Source of the DNA: Thiomicrorhabdus sp963677355
GTDB lineage: Bacteria > Pseudomonadota > Gammaproteobacteria > Thiomicrospirales > Thiomicrospiraceae
Direction: 5' to 3'
Assembly: GCA_963677355.2 (NCBI GenBank)
Contig: CAXXXQ010000002.1
Location: 124,001 to 188,000 of the forward strand
Length of the DNA: 64,000 bases
Part shown: piece by piece, positions 50,681 through 59,422 of the stretch
Position numbering within the stretch: position 1 is the stretch's first letter
Layout: each line of letters opens with the position of its first letter
The notes under the pieces: model-generated
Seen by the model: only the letters and a program-made list of their open reading frames with translations
The model's database searches: none
Told to the model about the DNA's origin: nothing
Program-made: the position numbers and the translations under genes

Positions 50681-51312
50681 GAATGACTCCTTTTTTGAGC
50701 GGAAACCACGACAAAGGTGCCTTGGTCATGGCCCGGCAGCACAGTATCTTTGGGGTGGGTTGCGTTTTCCGGTAGCACGGTTTGTACGGTTTTGAAGTTT
50801 GCGAAACCAGCTTTTTCCAGCATGGCGACAATTTCGGCATAGCCGTAAAAGGTGGCGTCACGGAACAGTGGGTTTTCGTGTTTATGCTGTTCGTAAAGTT
50901 TGCCCAGCTCCGAATTTTTTTCCAGAAAAGCGACGATCACGCTGCCGTCTTTTTTGGTTACTCTTGCCGCTTCCTGATACGCCGTTTGCGGGCTGTCCAA
51001 AAAGCAGGTTGAAGTGACAAAAATGGCGAAATCGAAACTTTGATCGGCAAACGGCAGCTCTTCGGCAACACCGGCAACGACATTCAAGCCGCGTTGCAGC
51101 GCGATCTCGCGCATCGCTTTGGCCGGTTCGACACCGGTATTGATTTTTAACGGTTGGGTAAAACGTCCGCTACCCGCTCCGATTTCAAGGCCTTTACCGG
51201 ACGGTAGAAGACGCTGGATGGCGGCAATTTCCGCCTGATAGAGTGCCGGGTTTTCTTCAAACCAATGATCGTAATCCGAAGCATGGTTCTCATAGCCTTG
51301 TGTATTTGCCAT
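50677..51312 (-). CDS. Class I SAM-dependent methyltransferase in the thiamine operon
   Basis: A 211-residue protein: SAM motif GLEIGAGSGRFTQPL near residue 40, acidic and post motifs ELPFADQSFDFAIFVTSTCFLDSP, and KKDGSVIVAFLEKNSELGKLYEQH. It is of the UbiE/type-11 methyltransferase class. The substrate is not recognisable. It lies between two YkoF-like genes with 4-base overlap downstream, in an operon controlled by a TPP riboswitch, so a link to thiamine or a thiamine analogue is likely but not proven. Confidence 0.8.
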   Translation of the reverse strand: MANTQGYENHASDYDHWFEENPALYQAEIAAIQRLLPSGKGLEIGAGSGRFTQPLKINTGVEPAKAMREIALQRGLNVVAGVAEELPFADQSFDFAIFVTSTCFLDSPQTAYQEAARVTKKDGSVIVAFLEKNSELGKLYEQHKHENPLFRDATFYGYAEIVAMLEKAGFANFKTVQTVLPENATHPKDTVLPGHDQGTFVVVSAQKRSHS

Positions 51313-51339
51313 AAATTAATCCCTTTACGTTAAAAGTGG

Positions 51340-51582
51340 TTACTGACAACCGCCAGACAGCTTGATAACAAACACACTCTTGGGAATTTCTTTCAGAGTG
51401 GTTGCCAATTCAGCGGTTAATACCGGCATGATCTGCTGATAATCCGCCAGAATGGTGGTGCTCATACTGTTACGGGCAATAATAAATTCCGGGTGTTGTT
51501 CAAGCCGGTCAATAAAGGCTTTGATCGGTTCCCGGTACGCTTTCTGTAATGGATACAAGCTGATATCGACGGAGATTTGCAT
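51340..51582 (-). CDS. YkoF-like thiamine/HMP-binding domain protein, copy 1
   Basis: An 80-residue protein (MQISVDISLYPLQKAYREPIKAFIDRLEQHPEFIIARNSMSTTILADYQQIMPVLTAEL) of the YkoF/MTH1187 type, ending KSVFVIKLSGGCQ. It lies 56 bases after the TonB receptor gene in the thiamine operon. Soluble, without signal peptide. Probably binds thiamine or hydroxymethylpyrimidine after uptake. Confidence 0.78.
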   Translation of the reverse strand: MQISVDISLYPLQKAYREPIKAFIDRLEQHPEFIIARNSMSTTILADYQQIMPVLTAELATTLKEIPKSVFVIKLSGGCQ

Positions 51583-51638
51583 AGTCAGTTTTCCTCGGGC
51601 AAAAAAGGCTCCATGCGGAGCCTTTCAGTTTACAGTGA

Positions 51639-53699
51639 TTAGAAACGGTAACGTGCGTTTACGCCAAAGGTTCTCGGTTCACCTTTTTGCGTATAAAGTG
51701 CCGGTTCCCAAGTGCGCTGGTCAACACCGAAGTAGAAGCCGCGAACGTCATATTCGACATTGGTCAAGTTTCTGACCCAGAAGTTCACCGTCAAATCGTC
51801 ATTGTCGTATTCCAAACCGGTATTGATAAGGGTGTAGGCTTTCGACATTTCATCATGGCTGTCCGAGAAGTAGAAGCTATCCTTACGCTGTAACCCGGCT
51901 GTGAAGATCCAGTTGTTGTTGATCTCGTATTCCGTGCCCAGAGAGAACTGGTAGTTTGGCGCGTGTGCTTGGTCTCTGCCGTCCAGAGAGCCGTAGTCCG
52001 GGTTGGTGTAGTCCAGAAAGGTGTTGTTCAACAGTCCTAGAGCACCGTTCATGCGCAAACGTGAAGTCGCTTGCCAGTTGGCGGCGGCTTCCAGTCCGTA
52101 GCTTTCGCCCAGCGCGGCATTTGTGAAATAGTCAACAAACGAGTCTGGCGTACCGTCTTCTTGAGTTGAGCTTTTCACTTGCTGGTCGATACGTTTCGCA
52201 TAGAAAACGGTTAAACGAGTTGCCAGATTTTGATCGGCAAAGTCGGAGTTGATTCCCGCTTCCAAGTTCCACATGTATTCGGTTTTATACGGCAGCTCGC
52301 TTTCCGGAATCTTTGGTTCAACATTCAAACCGCCGGCTTTGTACCCGCGTGAGAAGCTGGTGAAAACTTGGTGCTCGTCGGTTGCTTGATGAGTGATACC
52401 TATTTTGCCGCCGAACAGCACTTCGTCATGATCCTGATCGATGCCGCTATTGGTGTCGATTTCAGCCAGATATTTTTCTACGCGCAGCCCGGTGGTCAAC
52501 ACTGTCTTCTCGCTCAGGCCGATGTCAAATTGGCCGTAAGCCGCATAGTTGCGCGTTTTATAGTTGTATTTATCATCCGTGCTCGACCAGCTTTTTTCAT
52601 AGACCAGATCTTCTCCATAGTTGGAAGCATATAGGCCGGCAACCCAATCGGTGGAGTTGTTGAAAATTTTGCCTTGTTCAGAGGATAGCCAGCTCAACTC
52701 AAGAGTGCTCTCTTTTCTTTTGCGGTCGAATAGCGAGAAGTAGTTCTCCCAGACACCCGGTACATAGGCAGGATAAGCCCAGTCCGCATCATAAGAGTAG
52801 ACGGAATCCGAACTCATGTGAGACAGCTTGCTAACCATGTCAACCTGCGGATTCATGTTCCATGTACTTTTGATCGAGAAAGCGTTGGCTTTCAGTTTGT
52901 CCTGTCCCGGCTCGTCGGAGATGGTGGTGTAGTCGTTTTCTAGGTTGAAGGCATCATAACCGTTGTCGATATTCAGATGTGTCATGCGGATATCGATGGT
53001 GTGATCCGGGCTGGCCAGAATTTTCAAGTGACCTTTTGCGGTCAATTCATCTTGGTTTTGTGTATCGGTTTGATCCAGATAGGTGTTTTCCATGTAACCG
53101 TCGGAACGGTATTGCTGAACAGCTAGGCGACCCAATAACTTATTTTTAACGATCGGGCCGCTAGTGATGATGCCAAGACTGCTACTATTGTAGTTACCGT
53201 AGCCCATTTGAATTTCATGCTCGGGCGTGCTGGTTGCTTCTTTACTTTGGATATTGATCATTCCGGCCAAGGCATTGGCGCCAAAACGGGTGCCCTGAGG
53301 ACCTCTCAGAATTTCGACCTGTTCGGTATCGAACAAAGTTGCCGCTGCACCGGTCTGGCTGAAATTGACGCCGTCAATCATTAAGCCGACAGATGGATTA
53401 AGTGGGTATTCATACTGGGAACGTTCACCGATGCCGCGGATCTGGAAGAAGTTGGAACGAGAAGCGCCGCCAGCCGAGTTGATGTTCGGAGCCTGATTCA
53501 AAATGTTCTCAATGTGGGTTGCGCCAACTTGCTGGGCTTCAATGTCGGTAATCACGGTTACGCTGGAAGCGGTCTCTTGCATTTCAGTTGGCCTGAAGTC
53601 TGCTTCAACGATGACCGGTTTTAACTCATCGGCAAAAGAGTGAGTGCTACAAAGTACTGCTGAGATAGCGAGTACCGATGGTTTTAGTTTAATTTTCAT
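51639..53699 (-). CDS. TonB-dependent outer-membrane receptor, probably for thiamine
   Basis: A 686-residue outer-membrane protein. A signal peptide (about residues 1-23, ending SFA) precedes the plug domain (PVIVEADFRPTEMQETASSVTVITDIEAQQVGATHIENILNQAPNINSAGG, then QIRGIGERS and VEILRGPQGTRFGANALAGMINI). A 22-strand barrel follows, ending in the typical terminal Phe (NARYRF). The TPP riboswitch directly upstream indicates thiamine or a thiamine precursor as ligand. Confidence 0.9.
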   Translation of the reverse strand: MKIKLKPSVLAISAVLCSTHSFADELKPVIVEADFRPTEMQETASSVTVITDIEAQQVGATHIENILNQAPNINSAGGASRSNFFQIRGIGERSQYEYPLNPSVGLMIDGVNFSQTGAAATLFDTEQVEILRGPQGTRFGANALAGMINIQSKEATSTPEHEIQMGYGNYNSSSLGIITSGPIVKNKLLGRLAVQQYRSDGYMENTYLDQTDTQNQDELTAKGHLKILASPDHTIDIRMTHLNIDNGYDAFNLENDYTTISDEPGQDKLKANAFSIKSTWNMNPQVDMVSKLSHMSSDSVYSYDADWAYPAYVPGVWENYFSLFDRKRKESTLELSWLSSEQGKIFNNSTDWVAGLYASNYGEDLVYEKSWSSTDDKYNYKTRNYAAYGQFDIGLSEKTVLTTGLRVEKYLAEIDTNSGIDQDHDEVLFGGKIGITHQATDEHQVFTSFSRGYKAGGLNVEPKIPESELPYKTEYMWNLEAGINSDFADQNLATRLTVFYAKRIDQQVKSSTQEDGTPDSFVDYFTNAALGESYGLEAAANWQATSRLRMNGALGLLNNTFLDYTNPDYGSLDGRDQAHAPNYQFSLGTEYEINNNWIFTAGLQRKDSFYFSDSHDEMSKAYTLINTGLEYDNDDLTVNFWVRNLTNVEYDVRGFYFGVDQRTWEPALYTQKGEPRTFGVNARYRF

Positions 53700-53735
53700 G
53701 ATCTGCCTTTATTTAAAAAGGCGAGGAAACAACAC

Positions 53736-53776
53736 AGAAAAGCCGAATTCAGGGTTCAGCTTTTGATTATCGGCTT
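53736..53776 (-). terminator. Riboswitch expression platform: terminator with overlapping antiterminator
   Basis: On the minus strand AAGCCGA (53776-53770) pairs with TCGGCTT (53746-53740) followed by TTTTC. An alternative stem GCTTC (53790-53786) with GAAGC (53777-53773) overlaps the 5' arm and would exclude the terminator. This suits TPP-induced premature termination upstream of the TonB receptor gene. Confidence 0.55.
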
Positions 53777-53802
53777 CAACTTTGCGAAGCAAAAAGGTGT
53801 GT

Positions 53803-53885
53803 GCCATTCCTACGCCAGTATGATCTGGTTCAGGTTCTAAGGGTCTCTAACATATTAGATCTCAGGCCTTGTCCGGCCACCCCTT
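53803..53885 (-). promoter_or_regulatory. TPP riboswitch (THI element)
   Basis: Read on the minus strand, the conserved THI-box parts are present in order: GGGGTG, CTGAGA, ACCCTT, GAACCTGA and CTGGCGTAGGAA. It lies about 105 bases before the TonB receptor start and governs the operon receptor, YkoF-like, methyltransferase, YkoF-like, PnuC. High thiamine diphosphate should lower expression. Confidence 0.93.
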
Positions 53886-54097
53886 GGCTTTGGAAGATAG
53901 ATTTCTCGTTGGGCTAGAGGGGGCTTGGTTAATTCGCCCTCTAATTGGCTTTGCACTATCTTCATAAAATTTAATGGACTAAGCATTAAATTTCGCGGGG
54001 ATTGTACCGTAAACTTGGTTAAAATAAAACTCGCGTTAAATTATGGACGATCATTTATCCCGGTAAATTAAGAACTTGCCGACGAAAGGAAATACAA

Positions 54098-54973
54098 ATG
54101 GGTGATGCACAAAAGCCAAATGTCAGTGTCGAGATTCTTGAGCGCTTGAAAGCGCTGGATAATCTGCCGCACTTTCCCGGAACACTTCTCAAGCTGGATC
54201 GAGAAATAGCAAATAATAAAGACCTCTCTATTGAGCAGGTGGTTGATCTGGTTGCACAGGACGCTCGTTTGGTTGCCGGCTTGATCAAGTTGGCCAATAG
54301 TGCCAAATACAGTATGGGTCAGGAAGTGCATGATCTGAACGAGGCGGTGTTTCGTATCGGCTACCGAGAGTTAGGAAATTTGGCGCATGCCATTCACTTT
54401 CAATCTGCTTTCAAAAGAAAGCCGCCGTTCAGTGATACGCATTATTTAAAACATGCATTGATGTCTGCTTTCTTGGCACAAGAGATGGCTAGTTATTTAA
54501 AGCTGGATTCCGGGGCGGCATTTTTGGCGGCTTTGATGCGCGACATCGGTATTTATTTATTGGCAATGGATGATCGGGAGAAGTATCTGGAGGTCATCAA
54601 ATTGGCCAAGTATGATATTGCCAAATTGCCGCAGGCCGAAAACAAAGTTTTTGGTACCTATCACGCTTTGATGAGTGCTCGCCTATTGCAAGACTGGAAA
54701 TTTCCGGCAGCTGTGATTATCGGTGTAGCATTTCACCATACGCCGGAAAAGGCGAATGAAGAGTTTCAGGATTATGCTTACCTCACGTTTCTTGCGGAGC
54801 AGGGCGTGTTTCGTTTAGGTTTCGAGAACGGTGTTGCAGATATTTCCGATGAAGACCGGGAAACACCTTCGGCAGCGCTGTTGGATGCGCTGAGCTATTT
54901 GGATTTGGAGCTTGAAAAATACGACGAGTTAATTGCCAAAGCGTTAGATGATATGAGTGCGGTCAATATATAA
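54098..54973 (+). CDS. HDOD-domain protein, copy 1
   Basis: A 291-residue soluble protein with one HDOD domain (about residues 18-215): LKALDNLPHFPGTLLKLDREI, QDARLVAGLIKLANSAKYS, EAVFRIGYRELGNLAHAI, and the HD-like remnant ALMRDIGIYLLA ... FHHTPEKANEE. The catalytic HD pair of true HD phosphohydrolases is not intact, as usual. HDOD proteins act in signalling (motility, c-di-GMP, stress), probably as scaffolds. AAAGGA precedes ATG 54098. A paralogue follows after 20 bases. Confidence 0.85.
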   Translation: MGDAQKPNVSVEILERLKALDNLPHFPGTLLKLDREIANNKDLSIEQVVDLVAQDARLVAGLIKLANSAKYSMGQEVHDLNEAVFRIGYRELGNLAHAIHFQSAFKRKPPFSDTHYLKHALMSAFLAQEMASYLKLDSGAAFLAALMRDIGIYLLAMDDREKYLEVIKLAKYDIAKLPQAENKVFGTYHALMSARLLQDWKFPAAVIIGVAFHHTPEKANEEFQDYAYLTFLAEQGVFRLGFENGVADISDEDRETPSAALLDALSYLDLELEKYDELIAKALDDMSAVNI

Positions 54974-54993
54974 GGCTAAAGATTCCAAGAAAT

Positions 54994-55872
54994 ATGTCCA
55001 ATACCACAGCAGCGAAACCCAGTGTCAGTAATACTGTTTTGGAGCGTTTAAAAAGTCTTGATGATTTACCCCACTTTCCTAATGCTTTAGCGAAGTTGGA
55101 AAAGCTTCTCAGTCAACAGGATTTACCTGATATTGCCGAGATCAGTCAGATTATTATTCAGGATCCACGGCTAACAGCCGGTTTGATCGGCGTCGCCAAT
55201 ACGGCAAAATATACCAACGGCAGCAAAGTGACCGATCTGTCGGATGCCATTTCCCGGATCGGCTTAAAAGATATCCGAACCATGGCGCATGCCATTAACT
55301 ATAAGTCCGCTTTTAAAACCAAGCCGCCATTTAGTGAAAAGCAGTTTCTTAAACACGCGTTGTTAGCGGCGTTTGTGGCTCAGGATTTGGCTAAATCCGT
55401 CCACCTAAACCCGGGTGAGGCTTTTCTGGCCGGCCTGATGAAAGATATTGGTATTTACCTGTTGGCGATTGAATCCCGTGAAAAATATCAACAGGTGATG
55501 GAATTGGCTTCCGGTGGCGTTAGTGCTTTGTTGCCCGCCGAGTCTCAACTATTTTCAACTACTCACCCGGTGTTGAGTGCTCGTTTACTAAAACAGTGGA
55601 AGTTTTCCAATGATGTGGTGATGGGGGTGGCCGGGCATCATGCACCGGAAAAAGCACATGAAGCTTTTCAAGCTTATGCCTATCTTATTTTTTTAAGCGA
55701 ATACGCCGCATTGAAGTTGGGTGTGGATAACGGAGTAGTCAGCTTAAGCGAAGAGTCCGACGTGCCGGAAGAGGTTTTGATGGCTTTGGATTATTTCGGT
55801 TTGGCTGCGGAAGTATTTGATGATCTGATCGAACGTACCTATATGAATTTTGAAAGTACGGGTATGGTTTGA
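54994..55872 (+). CDS. HDOD-domain protein, copy 2
   Basis: A 292-residue paralogue of the preceding gene, with the same order of motifs: VLERLKSLDDLPHFPNALAKLEKLL, QDPRLTAGLIGVANTAKYT, DAISRIGLKDIRTMAHAI, KPPFSEKQFLKHALLAAFVAQDL, LMKDIGIYLLAIESREKYQQ and GHHAPEKAHEAFQAYAYLIFL. The pair arose by tandem duplication and is likely co-transcribed. A terminator follows. Function is unknown beyond signalling. Confidence 0.85.
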   Translation: MSNTTAAKPSVSNTVLERLKSLDDLPHFPNALAKLEKLLSQQDLPDIAEISQIIIQDPRLTAGLIGVANTAKYTNGSKVTDLSDAISRIGLKDIRTMAHAINYKSAFKTKPPFSEKQFLKHALLAAFVAQDLAKSVHLNPGEAFLAGLMKDIGIYLLAIESREKYQQVMELASGGVSALLPAESQLFSTTHPVLSARLLKQWKFSNDVVMGVAGHHAPEKAHEAFQAYAYLIFLSEYAALKLGVDNGVVSLSEESDVPEEVLMALDYFGLAAEVFDDLIERTYMNFESTGMV

Positions 55873-55901
55873 TCTATATAGTCGATTGAAATTTAAGTAA
55901 A

Positions 55902-55937
55902 AAACCACCTGAAACTCGCGTTTGGGTGGTTTTTTTG
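55902..55937 (+). terminator. Intrinsic terminator after the HDOD pair
   Basis: AAACCACC (55902-55909) pairs with GGTGGTTT around 55925-55932; an inner AAAC/GTTT stem extends it; a T run follows. Confidence 0.85.
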
Positions 55938-56070
55938 TTTTTAGGAAAAAAATAAGATTTGACTGGTTGTTTTGTATTAGAAAATGCTAAAATAGCTGGC
56001 TTTATTTTTACACAGTATCGGTTGCTAGATCCGCTGCTGTAAATTTACCGAATTTAAAGAGAATTTTAGA

Positions 56071-58005
56071 ATGCCAATCATTACGTTACCAGATGGTTCT
56101 ACCAAACAATTCGATGAAACTGTATCAGTGATGCAGGTTGCTGAAAGTATCGGTACGGGGCTTGCCAAAGCGACGGTGGCAGGGCGTGTCAACGGTCAAC
56201 TGCAAGACGCGAGTGATCTAATCACCGAAGATGCGAGTCTGGAAATTGTAACCATGCGTGATGAAGACGGCGTGCACATCATGCGTCACTCTTGTGCGCA
56301 TTTGTTGGGTCATGCGTTGAAGCAACTCTACCCTGATGTGAAGATGGCGATCGGTCCGGTCATTGAAAACGGCTTCTATTACGATGTGGATATGGAGCAT
56401 CGTCTGACTCCGGATGATTTGAAAACCATCGAAAAGCGCATGTTGGAATTGGCTAAGACCAAGTATCCGGTTATCAAGAAAAAGCTACCACGTGCAGAAG
56501 CGGTCAGAACTTTCGAAGAGCGTGGCGAAGATTACAAGCTGGAATTGATCCGTGATCTTCCGGACGAAACCGAATTCGGTTTCTACTTCCACGAAGAGTA
56601 CGTTGATATGTGTGTAGGTCCACACGTGCCGAATATGAGCTTCATCAAGGCGTTGAAATTGACGCATGTCGCCGGTGCTTATTGGCGCGGTAGTTCGGAC
56701 AACAAAATGCTGCAGCGTATCTATGGTGTTGCATTCCCTGATAAGCAGGCGTTGAAAGATTATCTGAAAATGATGGAAGAGGCTGAGAAGCGCGATCACC
56801 GTAAATTAGGTAAAACTTTGGATCTGTTCCATGTGGACGAATTAGCACCGGGGATGGCTTTCTGGCATCCGAAAGGGACGACTTTGTATCGCGTTGTCGA
56901 AGATTACATGCGTGAGCAACTGATTGAAAATGATTATGAAGAGATTCGTACCCCGTTGATTCTGGATCGCTCTTTATGGGAAAAATCGGGTCACTGGGAT
57001 AAGTTCAAAGACAATATGTTCACTACAGAAACCGATAACCGTGATTACGCGGTCAAACCGATGAACTGTCCTGGGCATATTCAGGTCTTCAATCGTCACT
57101 TGACCAGTTATCGTGATCTACCGATCCGTATCGCTGAATTCGGAACGGTTCACCGTAACGAAGCCTCTGGTACCTTGCACGGTTTGATGCGTGTGCGTTC
57201 GTTTACTCAGGATGACGCGCATATCTTCTGTACTGAAGAGCAGATCAAAGCAGAAGTACAGGGTTGTATCGACTTGGTATTCCAGACTTATGCAGATTTC
57301 GGTTTCGACAATATTGCTGTTAAGTTCTCAACACGCCCTGAACAGCGTGTCGGTTCGGATGAAGTGTGGGATTTGGCTGAATCGGCTTTGGAAGCAACTC
57401 TGCAAGATGCCGGTTTGGAGTATAAGTTGCAACCGGGTGAGGGGGCTTTCTACGGTCCTAAGATCGAATTCCAATTGAAAGATTGTATCGGTCGTGTATG
57501 GCAGTGTGGGACTATCCAGTTGGACTTCTCGATGACTCAGGCAGAACGTTTAAATGCGACTTACGTGGGTCAAGATAACGAAAAACACCACCCTGTTATG
57601 ATTCACCGTGCAATCTTGGGTTCTTTGGAACGTTTCTGCGGAATCCTGATCGAACACTATGAAGGTCGTTTCCCAACTTGGTTGGCTCCGGTGCAGTGTG
57701 TAGTGGCTCCAATTTCTGAATCCCATAACGATTATGTGGTCGAAATGACTAAAAAATTGAAAAAACATGGGTTTAGAGCCGAATCGGACTTGAGAAATGA
57801 GAAAGTTGGGTTTAAAATTCGCGAGCATACTATGCAACGTGTGCCATATATTTTGGTCGCAGGTGACCAAGAGCAAGAAAATGGTACCTTGAATGTACGT
57901 GCACGCAGCGGTGAAAACCTGGGGACATTTACTTTTGAAGAATTAGTAGATCTATTCTCAAAAGATATTTCCAATCTGGGACGAGTAGTGGAAACTCAAG
58001 AGTAA
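56071..58005 (+). CDS. thrS: Threonyl-tRNA synthetase
   Basis: A 644-residue class II synthetase. N-terminal TGS domain (MPIITLPDGSTKQFDETVSVMQVAESIG), editing domain with HSCAHLLGHAL and the downstream MCVGPHVPN motif, and catalytic core with zinc ligands in MNCPGHI (Cys), SFTQDDAHIFC (His) and HPVMIHRAILGS (His), then the C-terminal anticodon-binding domain. It heads the thrS-infC-rpmI-rplT block with the usual gammaproteobacterial order. Confidence 0.97.
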   Translation: MPIITLPDGSTKQFDETVSVMQVAESIGTGLAKATVAGRVNGQLQDASDLITEDASLEIVTMRDEDGVHIMRHSCAHLLGHALKQLYPDVKMAIGPVIENGFYYDVDMEHRLTPDDLKTIEKRMLELAKTKYPVIKKKLPRAEAVRTFEERGEDYKLELIRDLPDETEFGFYFHEEYVDMCVGPHVPNMSFIKALKLTHVAGAYWRGSSDNKMLQRIYGVAFPDKQALKDYLKMMEEAEKRDHRKLGKTLDLFHVDELAPGMAFWHPKGTTLYRVVEDYMREQLIENDYEEIRTPLILDRSLWEKSGHWDKFKDNMFTTETDNRDYAVKPMNCPGHIQVFNRHLTSYRDLPIRIAEFGTVHRNEASGTLHGLMRVRSFTQDDAHIFCTEEQIKAEVQGCIDLVFQTYADFGFDNIAVKFSTRPEQRVGSDEVWDLAESALEATLQDAGLEYKLQPGEGAFYGPKIEFQLKDCIGRVWQCGTIQLDFSMTQAERLNATYVGQDNEKHHPVMIHRAILGSLERFCGILIEHYEGRFPTWLAPVQCVVAPISESHNDYVVEMTKKLKKHGFRAESDLRNEKVGFKIREHTMQRVPYILVAGDQEQENGTLNVRARSGENLGTFTFEELVDLFSKDISNLGRVVETQE

Positions 58006-58042
58006 CCCTGAAAGATATTTTTAATAACTGGAGGATATTGCT

Positions 58043-58609
58043 ATCGCAATCAGAAGAGGTGGTCGTGGTAGACCGCAACAACCGGAAGCACCAAAAGATA
58101 GAATTAACAAAGCAATTACCAATACACCGGAAGTCAGGTTAATTGACGCAGACGGTGAGCAGGTAGGCGTTGTTACCATTCAGGACGCTCTGGAAAGAGC
58201 ACAAGAGGCCGGAATGGATTTGGTTGAGATTACTGCGAAGGCAAAACCTCCCGTTTGTAAGGTCATGGACTATGGTAAATACCTTTACCAGCAGCAGAAA
58301 AAGCAGCATGAAGCTAAGAAAAAGCAGAAGCAAGTCCAGGTCAAAGAAGTTAAGTTTCGCCCAGGAACTGAGGAGGGAGATTATCAGGTCAAACTACGCA
58401 ACCTGATGAAATTCCTAGATAAGGGAGATCGCGTCAAGGTAACCATTTGGTTCCGCGGACGTGAGATCACTCATAAGGAACTGGGTCTTAAAATGCTGGA
58501 ACGTGTTAGGGATGATATTCAAGAGGTCGCGACCGTTGAACAAATGCCTAAAATGGAAGGTCGTCAGATGCAAATGATGGTGGCTCCCAGCAAGAAAACT
58601 AAGGCTTAA
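58043..58609 (+). CDS. infC: Translation initiation factor IF-3, non-AUG start
   Basis: A 188-residue IF-3. N-terminal domain: RINKAITNTPEVRLIDADGEQVGVVTIQDALERAQEAGMDLVEI; linker rich in Lys/Gln (YLYQQQKKQHEAKKKQKQVQ); C-terminal domain KEVKFRPGTEEGDYQVKLRNLMKFLDKGDRVKV. There is no ATG at the 5' end: GGAGG at 58030-58034 is 8 bases before ATC 58043, giving M/I-AIRRGGRGRP. Non-canonical starts (AUU, AUC) in infC allow IF-3 to repress its own translation. Only 37 bases separate it from thrS. Confidence 0.93.
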   Translation: MAIRRGGRGRPQQPEAPKDRINKAITNTPEVRLIDADGEQVGVVTIQDALERAQEAGMDLVEITAKAKPPVCKVMDYGKYLYQQQKKQHEAKKKQKQVQVKEVKFRPGTEEGDYQVKLRNLMKFLDKGDRVKVTIWFRGREITHKELGLKMLERVRDDIQEVATVEQMPKMEGRQMQMMVAPSKKTKA

Positions 58610-58651
58610 TTAAGTTTAAGTTCTTAAAAAACAACAACTGGGACTTTTTAG

Positions 58652-58719
58652 ATTCGATTTCTGAGTCTTTAAGGTTACCGGTGCAGCTCCCTCAGTGCTG
58701 TAGGTTGTCCTAATCGAAT
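58652..58719 (+). promoter_or_regulatory. Structured leader between infC and rpmI, candidate L20 autoregulation site
   Basis: ATTCGATT (58652-58659) pairs perfectly with AATCGAAT (58712-58719), enclosing 52 bases that contain a CAGC/GCTG hairpin near 58684-58700. The gap infC-rpmI is 186 bases, long for this operon. L20 represses rpmI-rplT through a folded mRNA element in many bacteria; this region is the natural candidate here. Confidence 0.5.
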
Positions 58720-58795
58720 TTATCTAGGTAAATTCATTGTTAAAACTGAAGTGGCTCAATTTATTGAGTATCGCTTAAATGCGGAGTTTCATTCA

Positions 58796-58993
58796 ATGCC
58801 AAAGATGAAATCAAACAGTAGTGCTAAAAAGCGCTTCAAAAAAACCGGCTCTGGCGGTTTTAAGTGTAAACAGTCTCACCTTCGTCACATTCTTACTAAG
58901 AAGTCGACAAAGCGTAAACGTCAGCTTCGTTCTGGAAGCATGATTCACGATCACGATGTAGCGATGGTTCGTCGCATGCTACCGTTCGCTTAA
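58796..58993 (+). CDS. rpmI: 50S ribosomal protein L35
   Basis: A 65-residue basic protein: MPKMKSNSSAKKRFKKTGSG, then HLRHILTKKSTKRKRQLR and the C-terminal MVRRMLPFA. Start ATG 58796 with GGAG 9 bases upstream; the open frame continues upstream to 58751 but the family always begins MPKxK. Cotranscribed with rplT. Confidence 0.97.
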   Translation: MPKMKSNSSAKKRFKKTGSGGFKCKQSHLRHILTKKSTKRKRQLRSGSMIHDHDVAMVRRMLPFA

Positions 58994-59008
58994 TAGGGAG
59001 ATTGAAAC

Positions 59009-59365
59009 ATGGCTAGAGTTAAAAGAGGTGTCATCGCTCGTCGTAGACACAACAAAGTATTAAAAGCTGCAAAAGGTTACTATGGTGCACGTAGAAAAGT
59101 TTTCCGCGTTGCTAAACAAGCCGTAATCAAAGCAGGTCAATATGCATACCGTGACCGTCGTAACAAAAAACGTAACTTCCGTCGCCTATGGATTGCACGT
59201 ATCAACGCTGCAGCTCGTATGAACGGTATGACATACAGCCGTTTTATCAATGGTTGTAATAAAGCTGATATCGCGGTTGACCGTAAAGTATTAGCTGACA
59301 TTGCAGTACATGATGCAGCGGCATTCACTGCAATTGCAGAAAAAGCAAAAGCAGCATTAGCTTAA
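59009..59365 (+). CDS. rplT: 50S ribosomal protein L20
   Basis: A 118-residue protein with the typical start MARVKRGVIARRRHNKVLKAAKGYYGARRKVFRVAKQAV and C-terminal globular domain. TAGGGAG precedes ATG 59009. Codon use is highly biased. Binds 23S rRNA early in assembly and probably represses its own operon. A strong terminator follows. Confidence 0.98.
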   Translation: MARVKRGVIARRRHNKVLKAAKGYYGARRKVFRVAKQAVIKAGQYAYRDRRNKKRNFRRLWIARINAAARMNGMTYSRFINGCNKADIAVDRKVLADIAVHDAAAFTAIAEKAKAALA

Positions 59366-59393
59366 TTTGCTTGCTGGGTTAGCCCAGTAAATC

Positions 59394-59422
59394 AATAGGG
59401 GACTTCAGTCCCCTATTTTTTT
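59394..59422 (+). terminator. Intrinsic terminator after rplT
   Basis: AATAGGGGAC (59394-59403), loop TTCA, GTCCCCTATT (59408-59417) and a T run. The pheST genes follow with their own transcription start or by read-through. Confidence 0.9.
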
